The notes: a model not told the origin generated them from the sequence alone. A stretch of DNA of 64,000 bases from Planobispora longispora (GCF_016863135.1 NZ_BOOH01000012.1:141288-205287); one strand, 5' to 3'. Shown: positions 15,518 through 25,622, numbered from the stretch's first letter. Translations and numbers: made by a program.

Positions 15518-16510
15518 TTACTTCGGCACCCAGGCGGCCCAGACGTCCGGGTTGGCGTCGATCCACTTCTTGGCCGCGTCCTCGGCGGACATGCCGTTGT
15601 TGGTGATGTCGTTGGCCACCGAGTTCTGGTGCTCGTTGGTCCAGGAGAAGTTCTTGACCAGCTCGTAGGCCTTGCCTCCGGTGTCGGCGAACTTCTTGCT
15701 CACGATCTTGTCGAGGTCCAGCTCGGCGTAGTCGCAGGCGATCTTCTCGGCGTCGGCGTCGCAGCCCTCGGTGTAGGGGGGCAGGGAGACGCGGGCCAGC
15801 TCGACCTTGCTGAACAGCCAGTGCGGGTCCCAGAAGTAGAACAGCAGCGGCTTCTTCTGCTGCTGCGCCTGGGTGGCGGACTCGATCAGCGCCGCCTCGC
15901 TGCCGCCCACGACCACCTTGTAGTCCAGCTTCAGGTTCTTGATGAGCGCCTTCTCGTGGCTGACGTAGGAGGGGTCGCCGAACAGCAGCTGGCCCTTGTC
16001 GCCGGACTCGGAGGTCTTGAACAGGTGGGCGTACTTGTTCAGGTTCTTGTAGTCGGTGATGCCGGGATACTCGTCCGCCATCCACTTGGGGATGTACCAG
16101 CCGATGACGCCCTTGTTCCCGGTGGAGCCGGCCTCGACGGCGACCTTCTTGTCCTCGATGAAGGTCTTCTTCAGGTCCTCGTGGCCCCAGTTCTCCACGA
16201 TGACGTCGACGTCGCCGTTCTCGAAGCCCTCCCAGGAGACCTGTTCGGCGAGCTCCTTCTTCTCGACGGTGTAGCCGAGCTTCTCCTCCAGGAGATGGGC
16301 GATCACCGCGGCGCTGGCCTCGTAGCCGGCCCACGGGTTGACGGCGATCTTCACGGTGCCGCCGGCGGACGCCTGCGTCCCGCCGGCGGAGGGCGCCGCC
16401 GAGGCGGTGCCGGTGCCGGTGCCGGTGTCCACCGTGGCCCCGCCGCAGCCGGCGGCCAGCCCCAGCGTGAGAACGCCGGCGAGCAGGCGGATCCGGTGTG
16501 CGATCCTCAT
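15518..16510 (-). CDS. Glycine betaine-type ABC substrate-binding lipoprotein (first copy)
   Basis: The 330-residue protein begins with [20 protein letters not shown] and lipobox LAAGCGG, then a short Thr/Ala/Ser linker and an OpuAC domain with [40 protein letters not shown] and FSWTNEHQNSVAN. It is the extracellular receptor of the osmoprotectant importer. Its ATG overlaps the TGA of the permease gene (ATGA), so it is translated with the transporter core. It is roughly two-thirds identical by eye to the second copy downstream. Confidence 0.94.
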   Translation of the reverse strand: MRIAHRIRLLAGVLTLGLAAGCGGATVDTGTGTGTASAAPSAGGTQASAGGTVKIAVNPWAGYEASAAVIAHLLEEKLGYTVEKKELAEQVSWEGFENGDVDVIVENWGHEDLKKTFIEDKKVAVEAGSTGNKGVIGWYIPKWMADEYPGITDYKNLNKYAHLFKTSESGDKGQLLFGDPSYVSHEKALIKNLKLDYKVVVGGSEAALIESATQAQQQKKPLLFYFWDPHWLFSKVELARVSLPPYTEGCDADAEKIACDYAELDLDKIVSKKFADTGGKAYELVKNFSWTNEHQNSVANDITNNGMSAEDAAKKWIDANPDVWAAWVPK

Positions 16511-18513
16511 GCGATCCTCTTCTTTCGCGTGGTCATGCGATTGCTTCCGGGAGTGGAGTTCCGCTCGTCGGCACCCTGGGTGATCCGGTCGAGCATGATC
16601 CCCAGCAGCACCGTGGCGACTCCGGCGGCGAAACCCATGCCGAAGTCGGAGCGCTGGGAGAAACCCGAGACGACGTCGTAGCCGAGGCCGCCCGCGCCGA
16701 CCAGCCCGCCGACCACGACCATGGCGAGCGTCATGACGATGCCCTGGTTGGCGGCGAGCAGGATGGCCCGGCGGGCCAGCGGGAGCCGTACCTTCCACAG
16801 CAGCTGCCGGTCGGTGGACCCGCAGGAGAGCGCCGCCTCGACCGCCGCCGGGGACACGTTCCTGATCCCGTCCTCCACCAGGCGGACGACCGGGGGGATG
16901 GCGTAGATCACCGAGGCGAAGATGGCGGTGAACCGGGTCGCGCCGAACAGCGCCAGCGCGGGCAGCAGGTAGACGAACGCGGGCATGGTCTGCGCGGCGT
17001 CGAGCAGCGGCCGCTGCACCGCGGCGAACCGGGGGGACCGGGCCGCGGCGATGCCCAGCAGCAGCCCGGCGATCAGGGTCAGCGCCACCGCCACGAGCAC
17101 GGTGGTGAGCGTCTCCATGGTGTGCTGCCAGAGCCCGAGCGGGGCCGTGGCCAGCAGGCAGCCCACGGCGACGGCGGCGGGCCGGGGTCCGCCGGTCCGC
17201 CAGGCCACCGCGAGCACGACCGCCGAGACGAGCCACCAGGGTGAGCCGGTGAGCACGGACTGCAGCGGGTTGAGCAGCGCCTCCGTGGTGAGGTTCCGGA
17301 CGGCGTCGGTGAAGCCGTACCACGAGAACTTGGCCCAGGCGACGGCCTCGTTCACCGGCCCGGCGAAGCGGAGCACCCACTCCTGCGGGAACTCCGCGGG
17401 CAGCGCGCGGCCCAGCGCGACGCCGCCCACGGCGAGCGCGCCCGCGACGATCCACCGGGTGCGGCCGGCGGTCTCGTACGGCGCCCGCGTCGCGGCCGAC
17501 ATGGTGATCCGGTCGAGCACCACGGCCATGACCACGATCGCGACGCCCGCCGGGAGCATCAGGCCCACGTTGGCCCGGGTGAGGCCCCGGATGATGTCCG
17601 AGCCGAGCCCGGGGGCGGCGATCAGCGCCGCGATCACCACCATGGACAGGGCCATCATGATCGTCTGGTTGACGGCCAGCCCGATGGTGGCGCGGGCCAT
17701 CGGCAGCTGGACCTTGCGCAGGGTCTGCCACCGGGTCGCGCCCAGCGAGGTGGAGGCCTCGACGGCGGAGGCGGAGACCTGCTCGATGGCCAGCGCCGTG
17801 ATGCGGATCGCCGGAGGGATCGAGTAGATCATGGTGGCCACCGCGGCTGAGGCGGGGCCGATCTGGAAGAACAGCACCATCGGCGCCAGGTAGGCGAAGG
17901 TCGGCATGATCTGCATGACGTCCAGGACCGGGGCCAGCAGGCGGCGCAGCCGCGGGGAGCGGCCCGCCCACACGCCCAGCGGCAGGCCGATGAGCAGGGA
18001 GAGCAGCACCGCCGTCAGCACCAGCGCGAGCGTGGCGACGCTCGCCTCCCACAGCCCCAGGACCCCGAACGAGCCGAACCCCAGCGCGGCCGTCAGGCCG
18101 ATCCGCCGGCCGCCGGTCAGCCAGCCGAGCCCGGCCGCGACCCCGGTCAGGCCCGCCCACCCGGGAAGGCTCAGCACCAGGTGGAACACGTCGTAGAGGC
18201 CGCCGACGAACAGCCGCACGTAGTTGACGAAGAACAGGAAGAGGGGGCTCCGGTTGCGGTTGGCGTCCACCCAGGCCCGTAGGTCGTTGACGAGCTGGAA
18301 CGGCGCGGCGTCGTCGTCGTGCGGGAGGGTCGCGGTGCCCCGGAAGGCGACGTAGGCGGCCACGGCCACGGCCGCCCCGGCGAGCGGGAGCGCCCAGCGC
18401 GGCAGCCCCGCGGAGCTCGCGGAGCCCGCGGAGCCCGCGGAGCCCGCGGAGCCCGGGGGAGCGCCGGGCGCCGCCTGCGCGGGCGGGGCAGGGGACGCCT
18501 GGGAGGTGGTCAC
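16507..18513 (-). CDS. Fused double-domain permease of the betaine-type ABC importer
   Basis: The 668-residue membrane protein contains two complete binding-protein-dependent permease domains in one chain. The first has [22 protein letters not shown], the second [22 protein letters not shown], the two EAA loops that contact the ATPase. Each domain has the [13 protein letters not shown] / [13 protein letters not shown] helix. ProW is normally one such domain that homodimerises; here the dimer is covalent. The N-terminus is a Pro/Ala/Gly/Ser-rich cytoplasmic extension of about 40 residues. The start GTG overlaps the ATPase stop (GTGA) and the stop overlaps the binding-protein start, so ATPase, permease and receptor are strictly coupled. 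Confidence 0.93.
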   Translation of the reverse strand: MTTSQASPAPPAQAAPGAPPGSAGSAGSAGSASSAGLPRWALPLAGAAVAVAAYVAFRGTATLPHDDDAAPFQLVNDLRAWVDANRNRSPLFLFFVNYVRLFVGGLYDVFHLVLSLPGWAGLTGVAAGLGWLTGGRRIGLTAALGFGSFGVLGLWEASVATLALVLTAVLLSLLIGLPLGVWAGRSPRLRRLLAPVLDVMQIMPTFAYLAPMVLFFQIGPASAAVATMIYSIPPAIRITALAIEQVSASAVEASTSLGATRWQTLRKVQLPMARATIGLAVNQTIMMALSMVVIAALIAAPGLGSDIIRGLTRANVGLMLPAGVAIVVMAVVLDRITMSAATRAPYETAGRTRWIVAGALAVGGVALGRALPAEFPQEWVLRFAGPVNEAVAWAKFSWYGFTDAVRNLTTEALLNPLQSVLTGSPWWLVSAVVLAVAWRTGGPRPAAVAVGCLLATAPLGLWQHTMETLTTVLVAVALTLIAGLLLGIAAARSPRFAAVQRPLLDAAQTMPAFVYLLPALALFGATRFTAIFASVIYAIPPVVRLVEDGIRNVSPAAVEAALSCGSTDRQLLWKVRLPLARRAILLAANQGIVMTLAMVVVGGLVGAGGLGYDVVSGFSQRSDFGMGFAAGVATVLLGIMLDRITQGADERNSTPGSNRMTTRKKRIA

Positions 18514-19544
18514 GATCCGGCTCCGGCCAGGGAGGCGAGGATGTCCCGGCGGTCGACCACGCCGAGCAGCTCGTCGTCCTCGACCACGCGGATGGGCGCG
18601 TCGGACTCCAGCGCGGCGGGGACGGCGTCGCGGATGATCGTCCGGGCGGGGAGCGCCGGGCCGTCGAGCCGCTCGTCCCCGCCGGGGGAGCGGCAGATCC
18701 AGCGGAGCGAGAGCACCTCGCTCCTGGGCACGTCCCTGACGAAGTCCGCCACGTACTCGTCGGCCGGGGCGCCGACCAGCTCCTCGGCGGTGCCGAGCTG
18801 GACGATCGCGCCCGCCCGCATGATCGCGATGCGCTCGCCCAGCTTGAGCGCCTCCGCCAGGTCGTGGGTGATGAACAGCATCGTCTTGCCCACCTCGCGG
18901 TGCAGGCGGACGACCTCGGCCTGCATGTCGCGGCGGATCAGCGGGTCCAGCGCGCTGAACGGCTCGTCCAGGAGCAGCACGTCGGGGTCGGCGGCCAGGG
19001 CGCGGGCCAGCCCGACCCGCTGCCGCATGCCGCCGGAGAGCTGGTCGGGCCTGGCCTCGGCGTGGCCGTCCAGGCCGACGAGCGTGAGGATCTCCCGCGC
19101 CCGCTCGTGCCGCCTGGCCCGGGGGACGCCCTGGACCTCCAGGCCGTAGGCGACGTTGTCGACGACCTTGCGGTGCGGCAGCAGCCCGAAGTGCTGGAAG
19201 ACCATGCTGACCCGGTGCCGCCGCAGGTCCCGCAGACGTGCGGGGGAGGCGGCGCACACGTCCTCGCCGGCGATCGAGATCTCCCCGGCGGTCGGCTCGA
19301 TCAGCCGCGTCAGGCAGCGGACCAGGGTGGACTTGCCGCTGCCCGACAGGCCCATCACGACGAACACCTCGCCGGGCCGTACCGAGAAGCTCACATCCCT
19401 GACGGCGGCGACGCATCCGGTCCTGGCCCGGAGCGCGGCCGGGTCGAGCGCGGCGTCGGGGCTGCCGAGGACACGGTCGGCGCGGTGACCGAAGATCTTC
19501 CAGAGGCCGCGAACCTCGATCGCGACGCCGTCGGATGAGGCCAC
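18510..19544 (-). CDS. ATPase of the glycine betaine-type ABC importer
   Basis: The 344-residue ProV/OpuA-type ATPase has Walker [10 protein letters not shown] (65-73), Q-loop [14 protein letters not shown], signature [15 protein letters not shown], Walker [14 protein letters not shown] and an H-loop [11 protein letters not shown]-terminal region (AIRDAV...[17 protein letters not shown]) resembles a CBS module, the ionic-strength sensor of this family. I chose GTG at 19544 because GGAGG stands five bases before it; a TTG at 19556 would add four residues. It is the first gene of the operon ATPase-permease-receptor-receptor-betA and faces the conservon at 19918. Confidence 0.93.
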   Translation of the reverse strand: MASSDGVAIEVRGLWKIFGHRADRVLGSPDAALDPAALRARTGCVAAVRDVSFSVRPGEVFVVMGLSGSGKSTLVRCLTRLIEPTAGEISIAGEDVCAASPARLRDLRRHRVSMVFQHFGLLPHRKVVDNVAYGLEVQGVPRARRHERAREILTLVGLDGHAEARPDQLSGGMRQRVGLARALAADPDVLLLDEPFSALDPLIRRDMQAEVVRLHREVGKTMLFITHDLAEALKLGERIAIMRAGAIVQLGTAEELVGAPADEYVADFVRDVPRSEVLSLRWICRSPGGDERLDGPALPARTIIRDAVPAALESDAPIRVVEDDELLGVVDRRDILASLAGAGS

Positions 19545-19917
19545 TCTGCCCTCCAAGGCTCGACGCTCGGATGCAGTGAGGCTACGAGCGTATGCGGAAC
19601 GATAAAGCGGAAATATCAGGAATCACAACGTTGGAGCCCCGGGAGATAGCGGCGATTCCGCCGCGGTTACCCTCGGATCTCTGATATGGAACGGTGCAAA
19701 CGGCCATAACGGTAAGTTAAATCCACTAAAACCGGATTCGGTCGCCCGAAATTTGATATTGCCTGCCAAATGGAACTCCAGGTTCTCGCCTCAGTTGTCA
19801 CATCAGCGCCACTTTGGGTGGCTATGGTCGGTGGCCTCAACCGGTAGCGGTGTGCTCGAATTACCGTGATCCACGGCAATTCGGTCGGCGAGGTCATCCA
19901 CCGAGAGGCAGCATTCG
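19545..19917. other. Divergent promoter region between betaine operon and cvnA locus 2
   Basis: The 373-base region is noticeably richer in A+T than its surroundings (about 19580-19780) and separates two divergent operons, so it should hold both promoters. I see no clean palindrome or open frame that I can support. Confidence 0.6.
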
Positions 19918-22662
19918 GTGAGTACAGGCAGAGCCCGGAAAACGGGCAACGGTCTGCGGCTGCGCAACTGGCGGGTGCGTTCCAGGCTGGTCGCGCTCAT
20001 CCTGGTCCCCACCGCCGCCCTGGTCCTGCTCGCGGGCCTGCAGGTGGCGGCCTCGGTCAACGCCGCATCCGACTATCAACGCGTCAACGACCTGGCCCGG
20101 CTCTCGGACCGGATCGGCGCGCTCACCCACGAACTGGCCGAAGAGCGCGACCGCACCGCCTGGTTCATCGCCCTGGGCCGCCCCGAGGACGTGGCGGAGG
20201 AGGTCCGCGACCAGATGGGCGCCGTGGACTCCACGGCCGCCCGCGTCCGCGACGGCGGCACCTTGATCGCCGGGGAGACGGCGGGCCGTACCGGGGACGA
20301 GATCCGGGCCGCGCTGGCCCGGCTGGACGACCTGGCGCCGCTGCGGCGGCAGGCGCTGGAGGAGAAACTGCTGCCCGACGCCGCGATCGACGCCTACACC
20401 CTCGTGATCGCCGACCTCCTCTCCCTCCACGACGAGCTCGGCAAGGGCAGCTCCGACGACCTGCTGTTCGGCCGGTCGCTCACCCTGGACGCGCTCGCCC
20501 GGGCCAAGGAGAGCCTCTCCCTGCAGCGGGCCCTGCTGAGCGTGGTGCTGGTCGCCGGACGGTTCGAGCAGGAACAGATGGAGAGATTCCTCGGCGCCAT
20601 CTCCTCCGAACGGAACGAGCGCGCGGCCTTCTCCGCGGAGGCCGGCCCCGAGGACCGGCGCTTCTTCGACGAGACCGTCAACGGCCACACCGCCGACCGC
20701 GCCGACTTCCTGCGGGAACTCGTCATGGTCCGGGCCGCCTCCGGCGCCTCCCTCAAAGGGCTGGACCTGTCCGAGGAGGACGACGCCCGGCAGTGGTACG
20801 AGGCGGTGTCGGTGACGATCGACCGGATGCGCGCCGTCGAACAGCGGCACGCCGAGGCGATCGTCACCCGCAGCCGGGAGCTCCGCGACGCCGAGCGGGA
20901 CCGCGCCCTGGTGGTCGCCGGATCGGCCGCCGGACTGCTCCTGGCCATCCTGCTGATCACCACCGGGGTGGCGCGCTCGCTGGTCCGTCCGCTCCGGCGG
21001 CTGCGCCGGGAGGCGCTGGAGGTGGCCGGGAAACGGCTGCCGGCATACGTCCAGCAGGTACGGGAGTCACGCGACGGAGAGGCCCCCGCCGAGGTGCCCC
21101 CGATCGGGATCATGTCGCGCGACGAGATCGGCGAGGTCGCGCGCGCCTTCGACGAGGTGCACCGGGAGGCCGTGCGGCTGGCGGGCGACGAGGCCAAGCT
21201 GCGCAAAACGATCAACGCGATGTTCGTCAACCTCTCCCGCCGGAGCCAGACCCTGGTCGAGCGCCAGCTCACCCTGGTCGAGCGGCTGGAGCGCGGCGAG
21301 CGAGACGACGACCGCCTGGCCGACCTGTTCAAGCTCGACCACCTGGCCACCCGCATGCGCCGCAACAGCGAGAGCCTGCTCGTCCTCGCCGGGCAGGAGG
21401 TGGTGCGGCGCTGGCGGCAGCCGGTCGAGATCATGGACGTCGTACGGGCCTCCCTGTCGGAGGTGGAGAACTACGACCGGGTGGTCACCCGCGTCCACGC
21501 CGAGGCGGCCGTGACCGGCCCCGCCGTGAGCGACGTGGTCCACCTGCTCGCCGAACTGGTGGAGAACGCGATCGCCTTCTCCCCGGAGGAGAGCAAGGTC
21601 ACGGTGTCCTGCGACAGGACCGGCAACGGCATGATGATCTCGGTGACCGACCACGGGATCGGCATGTCCGCCGAGGAGATCGCCCAGGCCAACGCCCGCC
21701 TGGTCGCCCCACCGGCCGCCGACGCCGCCGCGGCCCGCCGCATGGGGCTGTTCGTGGTCGGCCGCCTGGCCCTCAAGCACGGCATCCGCGTCCAGCTCCG
21801 CCCCCAGGAGACGGGCCTGACCGCGATGGTCCTGCTCCCCGAGTCGCTCCTCGTCCCCCTCACCGGCCCGTCCTTCCCGCCGCCCCTCGCGCCGGGCTCG
21901 CCCTTCCCCTCGTCACCCGCCCCGGGCGCCACCGGCCCGTCCTTCCCGCCCCTCGCCCCGGGCGCCGCCGGGCAGACCGGACCCGTGCCCCTTCCGGCGG
22001 CGGCCGTACCGCCGCAGCCCAGACCGCCCGAGGTCACCGGGCCGAGTGCCTGGATCCCGCCCCTCCGCGAGGACCGGCTCCCCCCGGAGCACTCCGGCCC
22101 CTTCGACCGCTTCAACTTCACGACGCCCTCCCCGCAGGCGCCCCCCGAACGGTTCGACCGCTTCGCGATGGGCTCCCGGGAGCCCGCGGAGCCGGAACAG
22201 CCCCCGATCCCCCCGGAGAGAATCGAACCGCTGCCCGCGGTGGGCACCCCCGCGCTGGACAGCGAGGACGAATACCTGCCGATCTTCGCCTCGGTCGAGT
22301 CCGGCTGGTTCCGCACGGTCGATCGCATGTCGCCGCGGCCGCCCGACCCCTCCGGCCCCACCGGATCCGCCGTCCCGGACGAGCCCTCGGATCCCTGGAC
22401 CTCCCCGGCGGACAGCGGCTGGCAGGCCGCCAGTGTCGCGAGCGACCCCTCCTTCGTCGGACTGACCTCCGCCGGCCTGCCCCGCCGCACCCCCAAGGCC
22501 AACCTGGTCCCCGGCTCGGTGCCGCGCGCCACCCCGGCCCGCCCCGAGCCCCGCCCCGAACCCGCGATGCCGGTCTCGGCCGAGCGGGCGCGCAACCGGA
22601 TGGCCGAGTTCCAGCAGGGCCTGCGCCGGGCGCGCGACGAACGCCCGAACCGGGAGATCTGA
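19918..22662 (+). CDS. cvnA: Conservon sensor kinase CvnA with NIT-type domain (locus 2)
   Basis: The 914-residue paralogue has TM1 at about 20-43, a NIT-type ectodomain with HELAEERDRTAWFIALGRP near residue 71, TM2 at about 331-353, a HAMP-like linker, LDHLATRMRRNSESLLVLAG near 475, and a HATPase domain with ELVENAIAFS (547), DHGIGM and RRMGLFVVGRLALKHG (607). The tail is Pro-rich rather than Ser-Phe-Gly-rich but retains LPIFASVESGWFR, GLPRRTPKANLVPG and a final FQQGLRRAR. The start GTG at 19918 puts TM1 close to the N-terminus. The next gene is cvnC, 2 bases away; no cvnB or cvnD follows, so this is a reduced conservon. Confidence 0.92.
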   Translation: MSTGRARKTGNGLRLRNWRVRSRLVALILVPTAALVLLAGLQVAASVNAASDYQRVNDLARLSDRIGALTHELAEERDRTAWFIALGRPEDVAEEVRDQMGAVDSTAARVRDGGTLIAGETAGRTGDEIRAALARLDDLAPLRRQALEEKLLPDAAIDAYTLVIADLLSLHDELGKGSSDDLLFGRSLTLDALARAKESLSLQRALLSVVLVAGRFEQEQMERFLGAISSERNERAAFSAEAGPEDRRFFDETVNGHTADRADFLRELVMVRAASGASLKGLDLSEEDDARQWYEAVSVTIDRMRAVEQRHAEAIVTRSRELRDAERDRALVVAGSAAGLLLAILLITTGVARSLVRPLRRLRREALEVAGKRLPAYVQQVRESRDGEAPAEVPPIGIMSRDEIGEVARAFDEVHREAVRLAGDEAKLRKTINAMFVNLSRRSQTLVERQLTLVERLERGERDDDRLADLFKLDHLATRMRRNSESLLVLAGQEVVRRWRQPVEIMDVVRASLSEVENYDRVVTRVHAEAAVTGPAVSDVVHLLAELVENAIAFSPEESKVTVSCDRTGNGMMISVTDHGIGMSAEEIAQANARLVAPPAADAAAARRMGLFVVGRLALKHGIRVQLRPQETGLTAMVLLPESLLVPLTGPSFPPPLAPGSPFPSSPAPGATGPSFPPLAPGAAGQTGPVPLPAAAVPPQPRPPEVTGPSAWIPPLREDRLPPEHSGPFDRFNFTTPSPQAPPERFDRFAMGSREPAEPEQPPIPPERIEPLPAVGTPALDSEDEYLPIFASVESGWFRTVDRMSPRPPDPSGPTGSAVPDEPSDPWTSPADSGWQAASVASDPSFVGLTSAGLPRRTPKANLVPGSVPRATPARPEPRPEPAMPVSAERARNRMAEFQQGLRRARDERPNREI

Positions 22663-22664
22663 AC

Positions 22665-23090
22665 ATGTCGGGCCCGCACTGGCACGACCCACCGGGTGAG
22701 GACGGCCACCACCACACGCCCAAACACAGCCGCCCGCCGTACGGGGACGCGGCGGAAGAGAGCTCGCTGGTCCGGATGTACACCGTCACCGGCGGCCGGA
22801 CCACCCCGCGCAACCAGCTCGCCATCGAGGCGCTGGTCTCCTCCGCGACCTCCGGGATCCTGGGCATGTCCTTCACCCGCGAATACCGCGCGATCAGCGA
22901 GATGTGCCGCCAGGTCCGCTCGGTCGCCGAGATCTCCGCCCTCCTCGGCGTCCCGCTGAGCGTCGCCCGCGTCCTGGTCTCCGACATGGAGGCCGAGGGC
23001 CTGGTCCGGGTCTACCACCCCCCGACCAGGGACAGCGGCCCCGCCTCCGACATCCTCGAACGCGTCCTCCACGGCCTGCGCCGCCTCTGA
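22665..23090 (+). CDS. cvnC: DUF742 protein CvnC (locus 2)
   Basis: The 141-residue DUF742 protein has a His-rich N-terminus (HWHDPPGEDGHHHTPKHS), the family signature RMYTVTGGRTTPRN and the winged-helix part RSVAEISALLGVPLSVARVL. It ends in ERVLHGLRRL like the other CvnC proteins. Here, however, the underlying DNA lacks the embedded ribosome binding site and GTG that start cvnD in the complete loci, and no GTPase follows. It is coupled to cvnA (2-base gap, GGGAG 8 bases before the ATG at 22665). It may work with a GTPase supplied from another conservon, which is inference. Confidence 0.9.
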   Translation: MSGPHWHDPPGEDGHHHTPKHSRPPYGDAAEESSLVRMYTVTGGRTTPRNQLAIEALVSSATSGILGMSFTREYRAISEMCRQVRSVAEISALLGVPLSVARVLVSDMEAEGLVRVYHPPTRDSGPASDILERVLHGLRRL

Positions 23091-23222
23091 CCCCCTACGG
23101 TCCTGTACGGCGTTGTCGCCCCCGTGCGGTGGTGGGGTCTTCCGGGAAGGAGCTCAGGGCGGGCCGCCGTAGGCCCGACTGCGGGAACTGCCATCGGTCA
23201 GGCGGCAGAGGTGCGCCGGAGA

Positions 23223-24101
23223 TCAAGGCGGGCACGAGAGGATCGCATCCTTGATCAGAAGCCTGGCTTCCGGATGGTTTTGCACCAGCGCGAGACTGTG
23301 GTCCTCGCCGGGGACGAGCACCAGCCGGCCCTGTTCGTCATGCCGCAGTTCGTCGAACAGGCTCCTGGCGTTTGCCGCGATGCCCGTATTGTCTTTCTCC
23401 GCGGCGATCCATACGCCCGGCACGGCCAGGTGCGTATCGAGCGGCTGGATGGACCCGCCCGGCTCTTCTATGGACCGCAGCGGGGAGATGGCGATGACCG
23501 CGCACACGGGAAGCCGCACGGCCCCTTCGGCCGATCGGGCACCGGCCTCCTGCCCGGCGGCGACGGCGATGGGAGCGCCATAGGAGGTGCCCGCGACCGC
23601 AAGCCGTACGGCACCGGCCTTCTTCAGCCAGTGCAGAGCATCGACGATGTCGGTCACGTAGCTGCCGACATCGGGCCTTCCCTCACTGGATCCCCCTCCG
23701 CGGCGGTCGGGAATGAGGAACCGGGCACGCGTCTCAGCGGCGATTCCGTCGATCTCGGTCAGCCAGTCGCACAGGCTCTGGGTCGCGCCGTGGGAGAGAA
23801 CCACACCGATCGAGGCGTCAGGGGGACCGAGCAGGGCCGCACCCAGGCGGACACCGTCCCGGGCTTTCAGGGTGACCCGTTCGGCGCCGGAGGGAACGGC
23901 ATCGCATTGCTCACTCAACGCGCTGTCCGGTGAGACCCTGGCAGGCCCGCCGGAACCGCATCCGGTAAGCCCGAGGATGACCGCGGCCAGAGACGACCCC
24001 AGAAGGCGGCGAGCCCGCCCACCGGATCCGCGGATGCTTCCGGCCTTCAGGTGACAGGACGCCGTCCCGGGATCCGTGGCGGGGTGTGGCCCTACCCCCA
24101 T
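23223..24101 (-). CDS. Alpha/beta hydrolase lipoprotein
   Basis: The protein has an arginine-rich N-region and hydrophobic segment RRLLGSSLAAVILGLTGCGS with a lipobox (LTGC), so it is probably an exported lipoprotein. The mature part has an alpha/beta hydrolase fold: VVLSHGATQSLCDW with His near the oxyanion loop, RRGGGSSEG, nucleophile elbow VAGTSYGAP with the Ser, VPGVWIAAEKDNTG for the acid, and GEDHSLAL for the catalytic His. A complete Ser-Asp-His set distinguishes it from the hydrolase at 1899. The start is uncertain: ATG at 24101 is taken, but an upstream ATG at 24173 is in frame. It stands alone between conservon 2 and the SIS gene. Confidence 0.85.
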   Translation of the reverse strand: MGVGPHPATDPGTASCHLKAGSIRGSGGRARRLLGSSLAAVILGLTGCGSGGPARVSPDSALSEQCDAVPSGAERVTLKARDGVRLGAALLGPPDASIGVVLSHGATQSLCDWLTEIDGIAAETRARFLIPDRRGGGSSEGRPDVGSYVTDIVDALHWLKKAGAVRLAVAGTSYGAPIAVAAGQEAGARSAEGAVRLPVCAVIAISPLRSIEEPGGSIQPLDTHLAVPGVWIAAEKDNTGIAANARSLFDELRHDEQGRLVLVPGEDHSLALVQNHPEARLLIKDAILSCPP

Positions 24102-24652
24102 GCGCCCATCTTGGGGAAACAAGGTCGCTCTGTCATATTCGGTGACCATATAACCGTTATGGGGGTTTTTCAATTGACTCCTATCCGGCCTCGATGGTGA
24201 CGAGCCGTCCGAAGACGGTGCGCAAGACGACTGGAGCCGGAATGGGTGCAGCTACGGCGGCTCGCCCTGAGCTCCTTCCCGACAGCGTGGCCGCAGGCGA
24301 CGGCGCTCAGCCCTGAGCCGGACCCGCGCGTGCGCTTCAGCGGCGGCGAGCACCACGGTCGTCCGAGGCGGGGCCGCATCCATACGGCCCGCACCCGCTA
24401 CGGCGAAGCGCCAGGAGTGCGGAGCGGGTGGATATTCCAGCCGGCGTAAAAAAGGACAGGACCCCGCACGCCCGCCAGGCCGGAGGCCTGAGAAACCAGA
24501 GCCCGACCCCGACGGCCGGCTGGAATGGCCGCCCGCGGAGTGCGACCAAGACCATCCACAGAAGCTCCCACCACCACCCGCACAGCACGACCACGACCAC
24601 CCACAGAAGCCCCCAGCCGGGCAACCGCGATCCACGCCCCGTACGGCAGGCG
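24102..24652. other. Noncoding region with nested inverted repeats
   Basis: This gap holds no frame with recognisable protein features. ATTCCAGCCGG (24434-24444) is matched by its reverse complement CCGGCTGGAAT (24516-24526), and between them CAGGC-N5-GCCTG forms a small hairpin (24476-24490). Next to it CCACAGAAGC occurs twice as a direct repeat inside a CCACnA-rich tract. The arrangement resembles a folded RNA or the remnant of a small non-autonomous element, but I recognise no family. Confidence 0.5.
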
Positions 24653-25612
24653 TCAGGACTGGTCGAGCCACCAGCGGGCGGCGATGAGCTCGGCGACCAG
24701 GGGTTCGGTGAGCAGGGAGACGAGGGGGTCGTCATCGTGGCGGTAGCGGATGGCGGCCTTGGCGTCCGGGAGTTCGCCGCCGACGGTCAGGACGGTGGAG
24801 CCGCGCTCGCGGATCCATTCCATGGCCTGCTCGTCGTAGCGGGAACCGGGGAAGAACAGGGCGCGGTAGTCGAGGGTCTTGGTGAGGTAGACGTCGACGT
24901 GGGACCAGTCGCCGGTCTCGCAGGCGGTGGCGGCGCGGCGGGGGCCCTCGCGGAACATCAGGGCGGACTGGTCGGCCGAGGACAGGCGTTCGGCGGGGGC
25001 GACGGTGTAGACGCCGTGCGGGCCGTCGAGCAGGTCGGAGGCGGCCTCCAGCCACTCGCCGCGCCGGTCCAGCAGGTCGGAGGTGGCCTCGGCGGTGCGG
25101 CGCAGCACCGCGGGCACACCGGTGGCGGCGCCGGTCAGGCGGTCGTGCAGGGCCAGGAGCAGCGCGGCCGTGTGCTGGAAGGTACGGCAGGCGACGCCGC
25201 CGCGTTCCTCGCCCGCGAGCATCGGGACGGTCAGGTCCGCGCCCTCGGTGATGGGCGATCCCGGCCGGTTGGTCAGGGCCAGCACGAACGCGCGGTCGCG
25301 GTAGCGGGCGACCGCGTCGAGGGTCTCGCGGCTGCCGCCGGTCGCGGAGATCGCGACGACGAGGGTGTCCGGGCCGGCCGGGTAGGAGGACGCGGCGGAG
25401 GCGTACTCGGCGACCGCGTCGATCCCGGCGGCGCGCAGGCGGAGCGCGGCGACCCGGGCGGCGTAGCGGGAGCTGCCCATGCCGAGGAAGACCACCCGGC
25501 GGATCCCGGACGGCACGGCCGCGAGCGGGTCGCCGGTCTCCAGCGCCTCCGCCAGGGCGGCCAGCGCCTCCGGCTTGGCTTCCAGGTCGGCGTGGTACAG
25601 CTCGGGGTTCAC
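24653..25612 (-). CDS. SIS-domain protein, GlmS isomerase-like
   Basis: The 319-residue protein consists of two SIS sugar-phosphate isomerase domains: VVFLGMGSSRYAARVAALRL, VVAISATGGSRETLDAV, FVLALTNRPGSPI, then LFREGPRRAATACETGDWSH in the second. This is the isomerase half of glucosamine-6-phosphate synthase without the glutaminase domain, so it likely handles a hexosamine 6-phosphate (isomerase/deaminase). The GTG at 25612 follows GAGGAG. It lies 58 bases downstream of a maltokinase/glucosamine-kinase-like gene on the same strand, a pairing that supports an amino-sugar route: kinase first, then isomerase. The exact reaction is not shown by sequence. Confidence 0.88.
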   Translation of the reverse strand: MNPELYHADLEAKPEALAALAEALETGDPLAAVPSGIRRVVFLGMGSSRYAARVAALRLRAAGIDAVAEYASAASSYPAGPDTLVVAISATGGSRETLDAVARYRDRAFVLALTNRPGSPITEGADLTVPMLAGEERGGVACRTFQHTAALLLALHDRLTGAATGVPAVLRRTAEATSDLLDRRGEWLEAASDLLDGPHGVYTVAPAERLSSADQSALMFREGPRRAATACETGDWSHVDVYLTKTLDYRALFFPGSRYDEQAMEWIRERGSTVLTVGGELPDAKAAIRYRHDDDPLVSLLTEPLVAELIAARWWLDQS

Positions 25613-25622
25613 GGTTCTCCTC

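Noticed and set aside
24252..24671. Minus-strand frame of about 139 codons with Gly/Trp/Ser/Cys-rich repeats
   Set aside because: Composition follows the CCACnA repeats in the DNA; no start signal or family.
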